Shown here one piece after another: positions 27,128 to 36,900 of a DNA stretch of 64,000 nt. Under the pieces are notes generated by a model. The model had not been told where the DNA came from and ran no database searches. It saw nothing but the letters and a program-made list of their open reading frames with translations. A program made the translations under genes and the position numbers. Numbering within the stretch: the first letter of the stretch is position 1; each line of letters begins with the position of its first letter. The stretch comes from Clostridium ihumii AP5 (GTDB lineage: Bacteria > Bacillota > Clostridia > Clostridiales > Clostridiaceae), in contig NZ_CCAT010000083.1 in the NCBI RefSeq assembly GCF_000612845.1, positions 124,001-188,000 on the forward strand, read 5' to 3'.

Positions 27128-27483
27128 ATACTAATTTAAACAATTCCTGTTTCTTGATGAAATAAAAGTTTCAGTTGAGAATTTTAATTAATTTAATTGA
27201 AAATGGAAAATGGAAAGTTGAAAATGAATGTAAAAATTGGATTTCCAATTTTAAAGAATGATTTTTTATTAAGTTTACTAAGCAAATTAATTGAAAACAA
27301 TATAAAAACGTAGTTTTTAAGCATTTCTATTTTTAGATATTAGGAACGAAGCGAGTAATATCTACCATAACTTTTCACTCTTCACTCTTACTTGGTTCCA
27401 AATACAAAAACAGGAATAAACTGTAATATAAATAGTATCACTTGATAAAGATGTTATTTAAACTTCGAACTTGGAACCCTATA
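27128..27483 (+). repeat. MITE-like intergenic repeat, copy B
   Basis: The left end TTTAAACAATTCCTGTTTCT matches copy C. The middle (27270-27365: CTAAGCAAATTA, TGAAAACAATATAAAAAC, then AGGAACGAAGCGAGTAATAT) matches the reverse complement of 51400-51500. The right end (27392-27483: TTGGTTCCAAATA, AATAAACTGTA, GTATCACTTGATAAAG, then CTTGGAACCCTATA) matches copies A, C and D. The left-centre part (27180-27260) is specific to this copy and has short GAAAATGGAAAATGG-type tandem units. No gene was found in 26955-27576. Confidence 0.75.
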
Positions 27484-27576
27484 ATATTAAGAAAGTAATA
27501 AATTATTTATTAAGAATAGTGTAAAACAATAAATATTATGATATATTGATATAAATAAAAATATAGGAGGTACAAC

Positions 27577-27954
27577 ATGGGATTTTTTGATGGTTTAATA
27601 GGTAATGCATCAGAAGTAAAAGTTGAAAAAATAGTTGAGGAATATGAAAGATTGTTAGCGCCAAGTGAAAGAATAGAAAAAGCGTATAAATTAGTTAGAG
27701 ATGTATTTATATTTACAAATAAAAGGTTAGTATTAATAGATAAACAAGGGGTTACAGCTAAAAAGGTTGAATATCATTCTATTCCGTATAGAAGTATAAC
27801 ACATTTTTCAATAGAAACAGCTGGACATTTTGATTTAGAAGCAGAACTTAAAATATGGATTTCTGGAACTTCAGAGCCAATAGAAAAAACTTTTAATAGC
27901 AGTTTAAATATATATGAAATTCAAACTGTTCTTGCTGAGTATGTATTAAGATAG
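27577..27954 (+). CDS. PH domain-containing protein (bacterial PH, PF08000-like)
   Basis: 125 residues: MGFFDGLIGNASEV, then a compact domain with VFIFTNKRLVLIDKQG and IPYRSITHFSIETAG, the pattern of bacterial PH-domain proteins that consist of this domain alone. The length is normal. AGGAGGT lies 7 bases before the ATG, so initiation should be strong. It is transcribed alone just after repeat copy B. The function is unknown; these proteins are thought to be stress- or membrane-related in some Firmicutes. Confidence 0.88.
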   Translation: MGFFDGLIGNASEVKVEKIVEEYERLLAPSERIEKAYKLVRDVFIFTNKRLVLIDKQGVTAKKVEYHSIPYRSITHFSIETAGHFDLEAELKIWISGTSEPIEKTFNSSLNIYEIQTVLAEYVLR

Positions 27955-28031
27955 AATAATAAAGGAATTTTAAATTACTCATAGAATATAATAAAATAGA
28001 AATGTTTTATTAATAAGGAGTGAGTTTTTTT

Positions 28032-28108
28032 ATGAAAAAATATGTTATTTTTGCATAGCAGGGGCTATTGCAATTTAATTAAATAAATTTTGATATAGCC
28101 TTTGCTAT
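28032..28108 (+). promoter_or_regulatory. Structured leader with an 8-codon ORF and two alternative hairpins
   Basis: AAGGAGTGAG is followed by ATG at 28032 and the short ORF MKKYVIFA, ending at TAG 28056-28058. The stop overlaps hairpin 1, ATAGC-AGGG-GCTAT (28055-28068). Hairpin 2, ATAGC-CTTT-GCTAT (28095-28108), lies 27 bases on. Each can fold alone, and the two can also pair with each other (12 of 14 positions). A T-run (28128-28133) then precedes the ribosome site of the CD3324-like gene. It may be an attenuator or leader. Alternatively it is the dead start of a gene, since a one-base shift gives MKKYVIFAIAGAIAI. Confidence 0.35.
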
Positions 28109-28141
28109 TCCTGAAAGATTAAATTTTTTAGGAGGGCAAAA

Positions 28142-28420
28142 ATGAGCTATAAAAAAGCTACAAAGGTTTTACCAATAGAAATTGTAAAGTTAATACAAGA
28201 TTATATAGATGGTGAATATATTTATATTCCTAAAAAGGAAGAAAATAAAAAAAGTTGGGGTAGCAAAACCTCAACAAGAATTGAACTTAAGTCTAGAAAT
28301 TCTAATATTTACAATGATTATTTAAATGGAATGAAGACAAGAGATTTAGCTGAAAAATATTATTTATCATTAAAAAGTATTCAAAGAATCATTTTAAATG
28401 AAAAAAAGTCATGTATATAA
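28142..28420 (+). CDS. CD3324-like small HTH protein
   Basis: 92 residues. The sequence VLPIEIVKLIQDYIDGEYIY, then the C-terminal NDYLNGMKTRDLAEKYYLSLKSIQRII, matches the CD3324 family of small Clostridium proteins with a Mor-type helix-turn-helix. DNA binding is likely; targets are unknown. AGGAGGG lies 7 bases before the ATG. The leader upstream holds a short ORF and two alternative hairpins. Confidence 0.85.
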   Translation: MSYKKATKVLPIEIVKLIQDYIDGEYIYIPKKEENKKSWGSKTSTRIELKSRNSNIYNDYLNGMKTRDLAEKYYLSLKSIQRIILNEKKSCI

Positions 28421-28424
28421 ATAG

Positions 28425-28462
28425 AAAGAGTCTGTATGAAATTTATCATAGGGACTTTTTTT
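28425..28462 (+). terminator. Intrinsic terminator, imperfect stem
   Basis: AAAGAGTC-TGTATGA pairs imperfectly with TCATAGGGACTTT, followed by seven T. It ends the CD3324-like gene. Confidence 0.65.
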
Positions 28463-28542
28463 ATTATCAAATATATAAATTTGTACCCTATATTTAATTG
28501 TTGAGTAATATATTATTAAATCAATTTAATATGTGGTGAAAT

Positions 28543-29112
28543 ATGAATTCTAATAATCTAAAAGATATAGAAGAGTTATTAAAGATAATAGGTTGTAATA
28601 TAAAACAGGATGAAAGTAAAAAAAATGGACAAACAAAGTGTAAAGTTACAATAGACCCAACTGGGGGATCAGATACTAACTGTTGTGCTAATCAGGATTT
28701 AGATATTCCAAATGGGTTCCAAGATGTAGATCCTAAAGTTTTTGTTGTTTTAGGGGAGGTAGTAGGAAATGTTCTTTCTGGTGGATTACCACTAAATACC
28801 GCTAATGCAATATCAAATTGGTTTAACTTAATTGGGCAAGTAATAGAAACGTATTCATCTCAACAACAATATTTCCAATCAGGACCAGGAAGATTATATG
28901 ATAAAAAATATAAAAATATTAGTAATCCATTTTGCACTTGTAATTGTACAACAGTAGATGAGAATGATAATAGCCAAAGTGAAAAATCAAATAATAATAG
29001 TGATATAATTGATATTAAAAATCAAATGGATAAGATATATAGTCATTTTGAAAGTGAGATATCAATTTTAAAAAATGAATTAGAGCTTTTAAAAAAAGAA
29101 AGAGAATATTAA
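28543..29112 (+). CDS. Unrecognised protein, tandem paralogue 1
   Basis: 189 residues. It shares with the next gene IDPTGGSDTN, LDIPNGFQDVDP, the segment VVGNVLSGGLPLNTANAISN, a Trp-centred amphipathic stretch, QQQYFQSGPGR and SNPFC. The C-terminal 60 residues are a charged coiled coil. Six Cys residues lie in pairs or clusters (CC, CTCNC). There is no signal peptide or membrane span. GTGGTG lies before the ATG. I do not recognise the family. The pair follows the CD3324-like gene and precedes a chemoreceptor. Confidence 0.7.
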   Translation: MNSNNLKDIEELLKIIGCNIKQDESKKNGQTKCKVTIDPTGGSDTNCCANQDLDIPNGFQDVDPKVFVVLGEVVGNVLSGGLPLNTANAISNWFNLIGQVIETYSSQQQYFQSGPGRLYDKKYKNISNPFCTCNCTTVDENDNSQSEKSNNNSDIIDIKNQMDKIYSHFESEISILKNELELLKKEREY

Positions 29113-29172
29113 TGTAGACAACAGTTTTTTTTTGAGTATTATAGTAGTGAAATCATTTATAAGTGGTGAAGT

Positions 29173-29745
29173 ATGGATTCCAATAACTTTCAATCATTTT
29201 GTAATATATTAAAATCTTTAGGTGTAACAAATTCAAATTCCCAAAACATAAATGATATTCAAATTGATCCAACGGCTGGAGCTAGTGGCAATAGTTGTAA
29301 ATATGCTAATTTAGATATTCCATGCGGATTTCAAGATTTAGATCCTATGATAATTACTGTAGTTTCTGAGATGGTTGGAAATTTGTTATCTGGTGAGTTG
29401 CCTATAAATGTAGCAGGAGCGTTAGGAAACTGGTTTCAATTAATAGCACAAATAATAGAAATGTATATAGCACAACAACAATACTCACAGAGTGGACCAG
29501 GAAGATACTATAGTCCTGAGTATAGAAATGTTTCCAACCCATTTTGTGCTAATCCAGCTCAACCTGATGGACTTGAAGAAGTTGCTCCTAGAGTAAAACC
29601 TAAAAAGAATAATAAAAAAAAGATTAATAATGAAAATAATGATAAAGGAATGGAGGAGCTAAGAAAAGAGGTTGAGATATTAAAAGAGGAAGTAAATATG
29701 TTAAAGCAACAGATATCTATATTAAATAATAGAAATAGCACATAA
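29173..29745 (+). CDS. Unrecognised protein, tandem paralogue 2
   Basis: 190 residues, the same family as the gene at 28543: IDPTAGASGN, LDIPCGFQDLDP, then VGNLLSGELPINVAGALGNW, QQQYSQSGPGRYY and SNPFC. It differs in a Lys/Pro-rich segment (about 137-155) and a leucine-zipper-like coiled coil at the C terminus (LRKEVEILKEEVNMLKQQI). GTGGTGAAG lies upstream. The leaders of the two genes are alike, which indicates duplication of the gene with its upstream region. The 60-base gap between them has no terminator. The function is unknown; self-assembly through the coiled coil is an inference. Confidence 0.7.
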   Translation: MDSNNFQSFCNILKSLGVTNSNSQNINDIQIDPTAGASGNSCKYANLDIPCGFQDLDPMIITVVSEMVGNLLSGELPINVAGALGNWFQLIAQIIEMYIAQQQYSQSGPGRYYSPEYRNVSNPFCANPAQPDGLEEVAPRVKPKKNNKKKINNENNDKGMEELRKEVEILKEEVNMLKQQISILNNRNST

Positions 29746-29780
29746 AATGTAAAGCAATGTATTATTACTTTACATTTTTT
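29744..29780 (+). terminator. Intrinsic terminator
   Basis: An 11-bp stem, AAAATGTAAAG (29744-29754) with CTTTACATTTT (29768-29778), then a T-run. It ends the paralogue pair and overlaps the last stop codon. Confidence 0.75.
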
Positions 29781-29877
29781 GTTTTATAAAGAAAAAGTTA
29801 AATTATACTTTAATATATAAAGAAAAGAAGTAAAAATTGCGATAATAAGTTCATAGTGCAAGAAAGGAGTACAATAA

Positions 29878-31902
29878 ATGAAAAAAGGAAAAAGTATAAA
29901 AAGTTATTTAATTAGTTATCTAGGTATAACATTTGTGAGTGTGTTTGTTGTAGCATTTTGTATGACATTCATAATTTCTAAAAATCAATTAGTTGATTTA
30001 AAGTTAGATAATATGGAAAGAATGCTTGAAGATTCTACAAAAATTTTAAATGCTAAATTAGAAAAGAGTATAACTATAGCAAAGGCAATTGCTACAGATG
30101 AAATTGTAGCTAACCCTAATATAAATTTTGAAGAGAAAAAATCTTCATTATTAAGATATGTTGAAGTATATGATTTGCAAGCTATAGCATTTATAGATGA
30201 AACAGGTTATTTAAAATCTACTGATGGATATGAAGAACACTTGTCAAAAGAGGGATATTATAAAACTATATTGGATGGAAAAATACATATGAGTGATCCA
30301 GTGTTAAATCCTCAAACAGAAAAACAAATTATATTTATAGCTGTTCCGATAATAGAAAACTCAAAAGTAGTTGGAGGAATAACAGTTACAATTGATAGTA
30401 CATATTTATCAGAGTTAACTCAAAACTTAAAGTATTATGGTCTAGGTGGATCATATATTTTAAATAATACTGGAACTACAATTGCATCAGATGACATTGA
30501 AAAAGTAAAAGAAGGATACAACCTTATAGAAAAATCAAGTGAAGATAAAAATTTAAAAGAACTAGCAGAAATTCATAGAAAAATGATAAATGGACAATCG
30601 GGACTTGATGAATATAAAGAAAATGAAAAAAAATATGTTGTATATAAACAAATAGAAGATACAAATGGTTGGACAATGGCATTTGAAGTAAATAAAAAAG
30701 ATGTAATTAAGGAAGTAAATAAGTTAATAACAGTATATGTGTTAATGACATTAGTTGGATTAACTATTTTAGTAAGTATTGTATATGTTATTGGAAATAA
30801 AATTGGAAACAGATTAACAATGTTAAAAGATAATATAGAAGTTCTTAAAGAAGGAGACTTTAATATTAAGATTAGTGAATTGGAGATGAAAAAAGATGAT
30901 GAAATAGGAGTAATAAATAATTCACTGCAAGAAACAATAATGTATATAAGAGAACTTCTTAAATCTGTAAAGGATGGAATACATATATTAAATAATCAAG
31001 CAGAGGGACTTAATACTACATCAGAAACTATTACAACTGGTTCAGATGCAATTTCATCTGCAATGAATGAAATTGCTACAGGAAATAGTGAACAGGCTGT
31101 TGAAGTTTCTAAGATTCAAAAGGAAATGGACGAATTTGGAATAAGTGTTACGGATATAGATACTAATATAGGTAATGTTTTTCAAATTGCAGCAGATACA
31201 GGCTCTAAATTAGAAGTTGGAAAAAAAGAAATGGAAAAGTTAAATGAATCTGTAGTTAATTTTGATTCTAAATTTAAAGAGTTTAATACTGATATAGAAA
31301 ATATGAATGATAAAATATCATCTGTAAATGCAATAACAACAACAATTAAACAAATAGCTGAAAAAACTAATCTACTTGCGTTAAATGCGGCTATTGAATC
31401 AGCAAGAGCAGGTGAAGCAGGAAAAGGATTTAGTGTTGTTGCTGAGGAAATAAGAAAATTAGCAGAACAAAGTCAACAGTCACTAGAACAAATATCTAAA
31501 GTTATTGAAAATGTATTACAAGAAGGCGACAAGATAATATATTCAACTAATGGAATGAATAAGGAAATGATTAATCAAAAAGAAAACATAGAAAAAACAA
31601 TTGAATCATTTAATAATGTGGCAATGTCACTAGAAAACATTATACCTAAAATAGAAGTTATATCTGAAATATCTTATAACAATAATAACAGAACAAGCAA
31701 TATAATAAGTTCTGTTGAAAGTGTTACAGCAGTATCAGAAGAGCTTGCGGCTACAACTGAGGAAGTTGCAGCTACATCACAAGATTTTACTCAATCAAGT
31801 AAAACTATTGAGGATGTTTCAAATAGTATATTAGAAATTATGAGTGATTTAAATGAAAAAATTGAGAGATTTAAATTAGATGAGGAAAAACAACAGTCAT
31901 AA
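29878..31902 (+). CDS. Methyl-accepting chemotaxis protein
   Basis: 674 residues. TM1 is at about 12-30, a double-Cache-type sensor domain lies outside (about 35-275; [18 protein letters not shown], then [11 protein letters not shown]), TM2 at about 284-305, a HAMP domain to about 365, then the signalling domain. The CheA/CheW hairpin is conserved ([21 protein letters not shown], then [13 protein letters not shown]). The ligand is unknown; double-Cache receptors often bind amino acids or carboxylates. AAGGAG lies upstream of ATG 29878. It is monocistronic, with a terminator behind it. Confidence 0.93.
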   Translation: MKKGKSIKSYLISYLGITFVSVFVVAFCMTFIISKNQLVDLKLDNMERMLEDSTKILNAKLEKSITIAKAIATDEIVANPNINFEEKKSSLLRYVEVYDLQAIAFIDETGYLKSTDGYEEHLSKEGYYKTILDGKIHMSDPVLNPQTEKQIIFIAVPIIENSKVVGGITVTIDSTYLSELTQNLKYYGLGGSYILNNTGTTIASDDIEKVKEGYNLIEKSSEDKNLKELAEIHRKMINGQSGLDEYKENEKKYVVYKQIEDTNGWTMAFEVNKKDVIKEVNKLITVYVLMTLVGLTILVSIVYVIGNKIGNRLTMLKDNIEVLKEGDFNIKISELEMKKDDEIGVINNSLQETIMYIRELLKSVKDGIHILNNQAEGLNTTSETITTGSDAISSAMNEIATGNSEQAVEVSKIQKEMDEFGISVTDIDTNIGNVFQIAADTGSKLEVGKKEMEKLNESVVNFDSKFKEFNTDIENMNDKISSVNAITTTIKQIAEKTNLLALNAAIESARAGEAGKGFSVVAEEIRKLAEQSQQSLEQISKVIENVLQEGDKIIYSTNGMNKEMINQKENIEKTIESFNNVAMSLENIIPKIEVISEISYNNNNRTSNIISSVESVTAVSEELAATTEEVAATSQDFTQSSKTIEDVSNSILEIMSDLNEKIERFKLDEEKQQS

Positions 31903-31911
31903 TTAAATAAG

Positions 31912-31958
31912 AAAAATCGTAGAATTTAAAATACAAAGTAATTCTGCGATTTTTTTAT
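31912..31958 (+). terminator. Intrinsic terminator
   Basis: A 15-base stem, AAAAATCGTAGAATT (31912-31926) with AATTCTGCGATTTTT (31940-31954), one G-T pair, then further T. It ends the chemoreceptor gene. Confidence 0.85.
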
Positions 31959-32225
31959 TGTATATGAAGTTAAAATTAGAACATTATATGTTTGTTTATT
32001 TTGAGGAGTGATATATTTAAAAATGAATCAAATAAAGTTTAAGGCTGATATATCTTTAAAATCTTTAAATTACATATTTAAATCAAATAAAATACAATAA
32101 TTTAAATATGATACATTATTATTTTATTTTTTAAAATTTAATAATAATAGTAATTAAATAAAAAGAAAAAATATGGGAATTTTTAAAAAAAATAAAAAAA
32201 ATTAAAAAAAAGTTTACAAAGTTAA

Positions 32226-32254
32226 TTGATTTTACATAAATATAAGTTTAATAT
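32226..32254 (+). promoter_or_regulatory. Sigma-A-type promoter of the dipeptidase gene
   Basis: -35 TTGATT (32226-32231) and -10 TAATAT (32249-32254) have a 17-base spacer, about 75 bases before the GTG start. The gene-free stretch 31903-32330 otherwise holds the terminator above, a weak 25-codon ORF at 32023 with a badly spaced ribosome site, and a run of A-tracts at 32150-32220 that may act as an upstream element. Confidence 0.6.
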
Positions 32255-32330
32255 AAAATTATAAAAATTTATATTTTATACAATAATGCAAAATATTATT
32301 GGTTTAAATAGATGGAATGGAGTGATTTTT

Positions 32331-33776
32331 GTGAACGTATTAAAAGATTTAAATCCTAAAAAGGTTTTTGGCTTTTTTGAAGAAATGTGTCAAATACCAC
32401 ATGGTTCAGGAAATGAAAAGGCTATAAGTGATTACTTAGTTAATTTTGCAAAAGAAAGAAATCTTGAAGTAATTCAAGAAGAAAAAGAGCCTAATGTAAT
32501 TATAAGAAAACCAGCTACTGAAGGATATGAAAACATACCAGCTGTTATAATCCAAGGACATATGGACATGGTTTGTGAAAAAGATAGTGATGTAGATCAT
32601 GATTTTGAAAAAGATCCACTAAATCTAATGATTGATGGAGATTTTGTAAAAGCTAAAGGAACTACTTTAGGAGCAGACAATGGAATAGCAGTAGCTTATG
32701 GACTTGCAATTTTAGATGCTTGTGATTTAAAACACCCTGCAATAGAATTATTTGTTACAACAAATGAAGAAACAGGAATGTATGGAGCAATAGCAGCAGA
32801 TCCTAAAAATTTAAAAGGAAAAACACTTTTAAATATTGACTCAGAAGAAGAAGGAGTTTTCTTAGTAAGTTGTGCTGGTGGAGTTACTAACACTGTAAAT
32901 ATAAAAGCTGAATATGAAGATGCTAAAAATGAAGCATTAAGAATAGAAATTAATGGATTAAAAGGTGGACACTCAGGTCAAGAAATAGGAAAACAAAGAG
33001 GAAATGCTAATAAAATAATGGGAAGATTATTAAATAGCATTAAAAATGAAGTTGAATTTAATATAGTTACTATATGTGGTGGTTCTAAACATAATGCAAT
33101 TCCACGTGAAGCTGAAGTAATAATAACAACAGAAGTAAGCAATGTTTCAAAAGTACAAGAAATAGCTTCAAATGTATTAAAAACAATAAAAGAAGAACTA
33201 AGAGTTCAAGATCCAGATATAACAATAACTGTTGAAAAATCAGAGTGCAAAAAGCAATTAACTAAAGATGTTACTGAAAAAATAGTTTCATATTTAGTTT
33301 TAGTACCAGATGGAGTTCAAACTATGAGTGAAGACATTAAAGGCTTAGTTGAAAGTAGTTTAAACTTAGGAGTAATAGAATTTAATGAAGATAAAATAAC
33401 ATTTGTTTCATCAATAAGAAGCTCAGTTAAATCATTAAAATATGCAATAGCTGATAAAATTGCATATTTAGCAAAATTAATTGGAGCTGAACTTGTAAGT
33501 GATTCAGATTATCCAGAATGGCAATACGAACAAAATTCTAAAATAAGAGATTTATCTATGCAAACATATAAAGAATTAACTGGAGAAGATGCCAAAATAG
33601 ATGCTATACATGCAGGTCTTGAATGTGGTCTTTTAAAAGAAAAAATGCAAGATGTAGACATGATAAGCTTTGGACCAAACTTATATGATGTTCATACTCC
33701 AAGTGAACGTATGAGTATATCATCAGTTGAAAAAGTATGGAATTTCATAGTTAAACTATTAGAAAACATGAAATAA
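32331..33776 (+). CDS. pepD: Aminoacyl-histidine dipeptidase (M20, PepD type)
   Basis: 481 residues, the usual length of PepD (beta-Ala-His dipeptidase type). Metal-site motifs are in place: IQGHMDMVCEKD, TLGADNGIAVAYGLA, TTNEETGMYGA and the late LYDVHTPSERMS. It should hydrolyse dipeptides with N-terminal small residues in the cytoplasm, using two metal ions. GTG 32331 is preferred because GGAGTG lies about 7 bases before it; an in-frame ATG at 32286 has no ribosome site. It is monocistronic, with its own promoter and terminator. Confidence 0.93.
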   Translation: MNVLKDLNPKKVFGFFEEMCQIPHGSGNEKAISDYLVNFAKERNLEVIQEEKEPNVIIRKPATEGYENIPAVIIQGHMDMVCEKDSDVDHDFEKDPLNLMIDGDFVKAKGTTLGADNGIAVAYGLAILDACDLKHPAIELFVTTNEETGMYGAIAADPKNLKGKTLLNIDSEEEGVFLVSCAGGVTNTVNIKAEYEDAKNEALRIEINGLKGGHSGQEIGKQRGNANKIMGRLLNSIKNEVEFNIVTICGGSKHNAIPREAEVIITTEVSNVSKVQEIASNVLKTIKEELRVQDPDITITVEKSECKKQLTKDVTEKIVSYLVLVPDGVQTMSEDIKGLVESSLNLGVIEFNEDKITFVSSIRSSVKSLKYAIADKIAYLAKLIGAELVSDSDYPEWQYEQNSKIRDLSMQTYKELTGEDAKIDAIHAGLECGLLKEKMQDVDMISFGPNLYDVHTPSERMSISSVEKVWNFIVKLLENMK

Positions 33777-33795
33777 TATTTACAACATGTAAATA

Positions 33796-33842
33796 AGTAA
33801 GCATTTATTTTAATGAGAAATAGATGCTTACTATTTTTTTTT
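33796..33842 (+). terminator. Intrinsic terminator
   Basis: A 15-base stem, AGTAAGCATTTATTT (33796-33810) with AAATAGATGCTTACT (33818-33832), one G-T pair, followed by eight T after one A. It ends the dipeptidase gene. Confidence 0.85.
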
Positions 33843-33942
33843 ACATAATATTTAGCTTTTTAGAACAAATTATATAAAGAATATAGTAGCAATTATACTG
33901 TAAAAAAATATGATAAAGTTTTGAAAAGAAAGAGGTAAAGAA

Positions 33943-36900
33943 ATGAGAAAGATGAAAAGTATGGATGGAAACACTGCAGCAGCATATATTTCCTACAATT
34001 TTACAGAAGTAGCTGCAATTTACCCAATTACACCATCAACACCTATGGCTGAAGTAGTTGATGATTGGGCTGCAAAAGGTAAAAAAAATATCTTTGGTAA
34101 TACAGTAAAAGTAGTAGAAATGCAATCAGAAGCGGGAGCAGCGGGAGCATTACACGGTGTTTTACAAGCCGGAGCATTAGGAAGTACATACACTGCATCA
34201 CAAGGGTTACTTCTTATGGTACCTAATATGTATAAAATGGTTGGAGAAAGACTTCCAGGGGTAATACATGTAGCTGCTAGAGCACTTGCAACATCATCAT
34301 TAAGTATATTTGGTGATCATCAAGATGTTATGGCAACAAGACAAACTGGATTTGCGATGCTATCAGAAGGTTCAGTACAAGAAGTAATGGATTTATCAGC
34401 AGTAGCACATTTAACTGCAATTAAATGCAGAGTACCATTTGTAAACTTTTTTGATGGATTTAGAGTATCTCATGAAATACAAAAAGTTGAACTTTTAGAA
34501 CAAGAAGATTTAATGCCTTTAGTTGATTTTGATGCTATTGATAAATTTAGAAAGAGTGCATTAAACCCAAATCACCCAGTTACTAGAGGAACAGCACAAA
34601 ATCCAGATGTATATTTTCAAATGTGTGAATCAATAAATGGATTCTATGAAGATGTTCCAGATATTGTTGAAAATTATATGAGTGAAATAACTAAAATAAC
34701 TGGTAGAGAATATCATTGTTTTGATTATTATGGAGCAAAAGATGCTAATAAAATAATAATTGCCATGGGTGCAGTTACCGAAGTAATAGAAGAAACTATA
34801 GATTATTTAAATAGTAAAGGTGAAAAATTAGGTCTTGTAATAGTTAGATTATATAGACCATTTGCAGTAGAAAAACTTCTAAAAGTTATTCCAGACTCAG
34901 TTAAGAAAATTGCAGTATTAGATAGAACTAAAGAGCCTGGTTCTATTGGAGAGCCACTATACTTAGATGTAGTAAAATCATTATTTGGAAAAGAGAATGC
35001 ACCATTAGTTGTAGGTGGAAGGTTTGGATTGGGTTCAAAAGATCCAACACCATCAGAAATAGCTGCAGTTTATGAAAATCTAAATGAGACTAAACCAAAG
35101 GATAGGTTTACTGTAGGAATAGTTGATGATGTTACCAATACATCCTTAGAAGTAAAAGAAAAAATAGATGCAACTCCTGAAAGTACAAAATCTTGTAAGT
35201 TCTGGGGTCTTGGTTCAGATGGAACTGTAGGTGCAAATAAAAGTGCTATTAAAATTATTGGTGATCATACAGAGATGTATGCGCAAGGATACTTTTCATA
35301 TGACTCTAAAAAATCAGGTGGTATAACTATTTCACACTTAAGATTTGGTAAAACACCAATAAAATCACATTATCCAATTGATAAAGCTGACTTTGTTGCT
35401 TGTCATAATCAATCATATGTTTATAAGTATAATATATTAGAAGGGTTAAAACAAAATGGAAAGTTCTTATTAAATACATTATGGAGTGAAGAAGAACTTG
35501 ATAGTAGATTACCAGGAAAAATAAAAAGGTATATAGCTGAAAATAATATAGAGTTCTATACACTTAATGCTGTTAAAATAGCTCAAGAAATTGGTCTTGG
35601 TGGAAGAATTAATATGATAATGCAAGCAGCATTCTTTAAAATAGCTGATATAATTCCCGTAGATGATGCTATTAAGTATTTAAAAGATGCAGTTGTTACA
35701 TCATATAGCAAAAAAGGCGAAAAAATAGTTAATATGAATCATGCAGCAATTGATACAGGAGTACAATCTATAGTTAAAGTAAATGTACCACAAATTTGGA
35801 GAAATGCTGAAGATGATAAATTAGATGAAAAAGAAAATGTTCCAAGTTTTATAAAATCAATTGTAGAACCGATGAATAGTATGGAAGGTGATTCAATTAA
35901 AGTGTCAACTTTCATAAATGAAGGTGTTGAAGATGGTACATTTATGTCTGGAACAGCAAGGTATGAAAAAAGAGGTATTGCAGTTAGTGTTCCAGAGTGG
36001 ATTCCAGAAAATTGCATACAATGCAATCAATGTTCATATGTATGTCCACATGCAACTATTAGACCTTTCTTGCTAAATGAAAATGAAAAAACAAATGCAC
36101 CACAATCAATGAAGTTAATTGAACCAAAAGCACTTAAAGCTGAGGAAAAATTATATTACACAATAGGAGTTACTCCACTTGATTGTGTTGGTTGCGGAAA
36201 CTGTGCAGAAATTTGTCCAGCACCAGGTAAAGCATTAGTAATGAAATCACAAGATAGTCAACATGAACAAATAGAAGCTTGGGATTATGCAGTAGAAAAA
36301 GTATCTAAGAAAGAGAATCCAATGAATAAGAAAACTGTTAAAGGTAGTCAATTTGAAGAACCATTACTTGAATTCTCAGGTGCTTGTGCTGGTTGTGGTG
36401 AAACTCCATATGCAAAACTTGTAACTCAATTATTTGGAGATAGAATGATGATAGCAAATGCTACAGGTTGTTCTTCAATTTGGGCTGCTGGTGGACCTGC
36501 AACTGCATATAGTACTAATAAATGTGGTCATGGACCAGCTTGGGCAAACTCTCTATTTGAAGATAATGCAGAGTTTGGCTTAGGAATGCATATGGCTGTG
36601 AAAACAATAAGAGAAAGAATTGCTGATAATGCTAGAGAAGCTATTACATCTAACATATCAGATGAAGCAAAAAGTGCATTACAAGATTGGCTAGATAACA
36701 TGAAAGTTGGAGAAGGTTCAAGAGAAAGAGCTGATAGAGTAATAAAAGCACTTGAAAGTGAAAATAATGATATTGCTAAGAAGATTTTAAATGACAAAGA
36801 GTTTTTAGTGAAGAGATCTCAATGGATGTTTGGTGGAGATGGTTGGGCTTACGATATAGGATATGGTGGATTGGATCATGTATTGGCATCTGGTGAAGAT

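Noticed and set aside
32023-32100. 25-codon ORF starting MNQIKFKADISLKS
   Set aside because: The ribosome site TGAGGAGTG is about 14 bases from the ATG and no family or conservation can be seen. It is probably chance.
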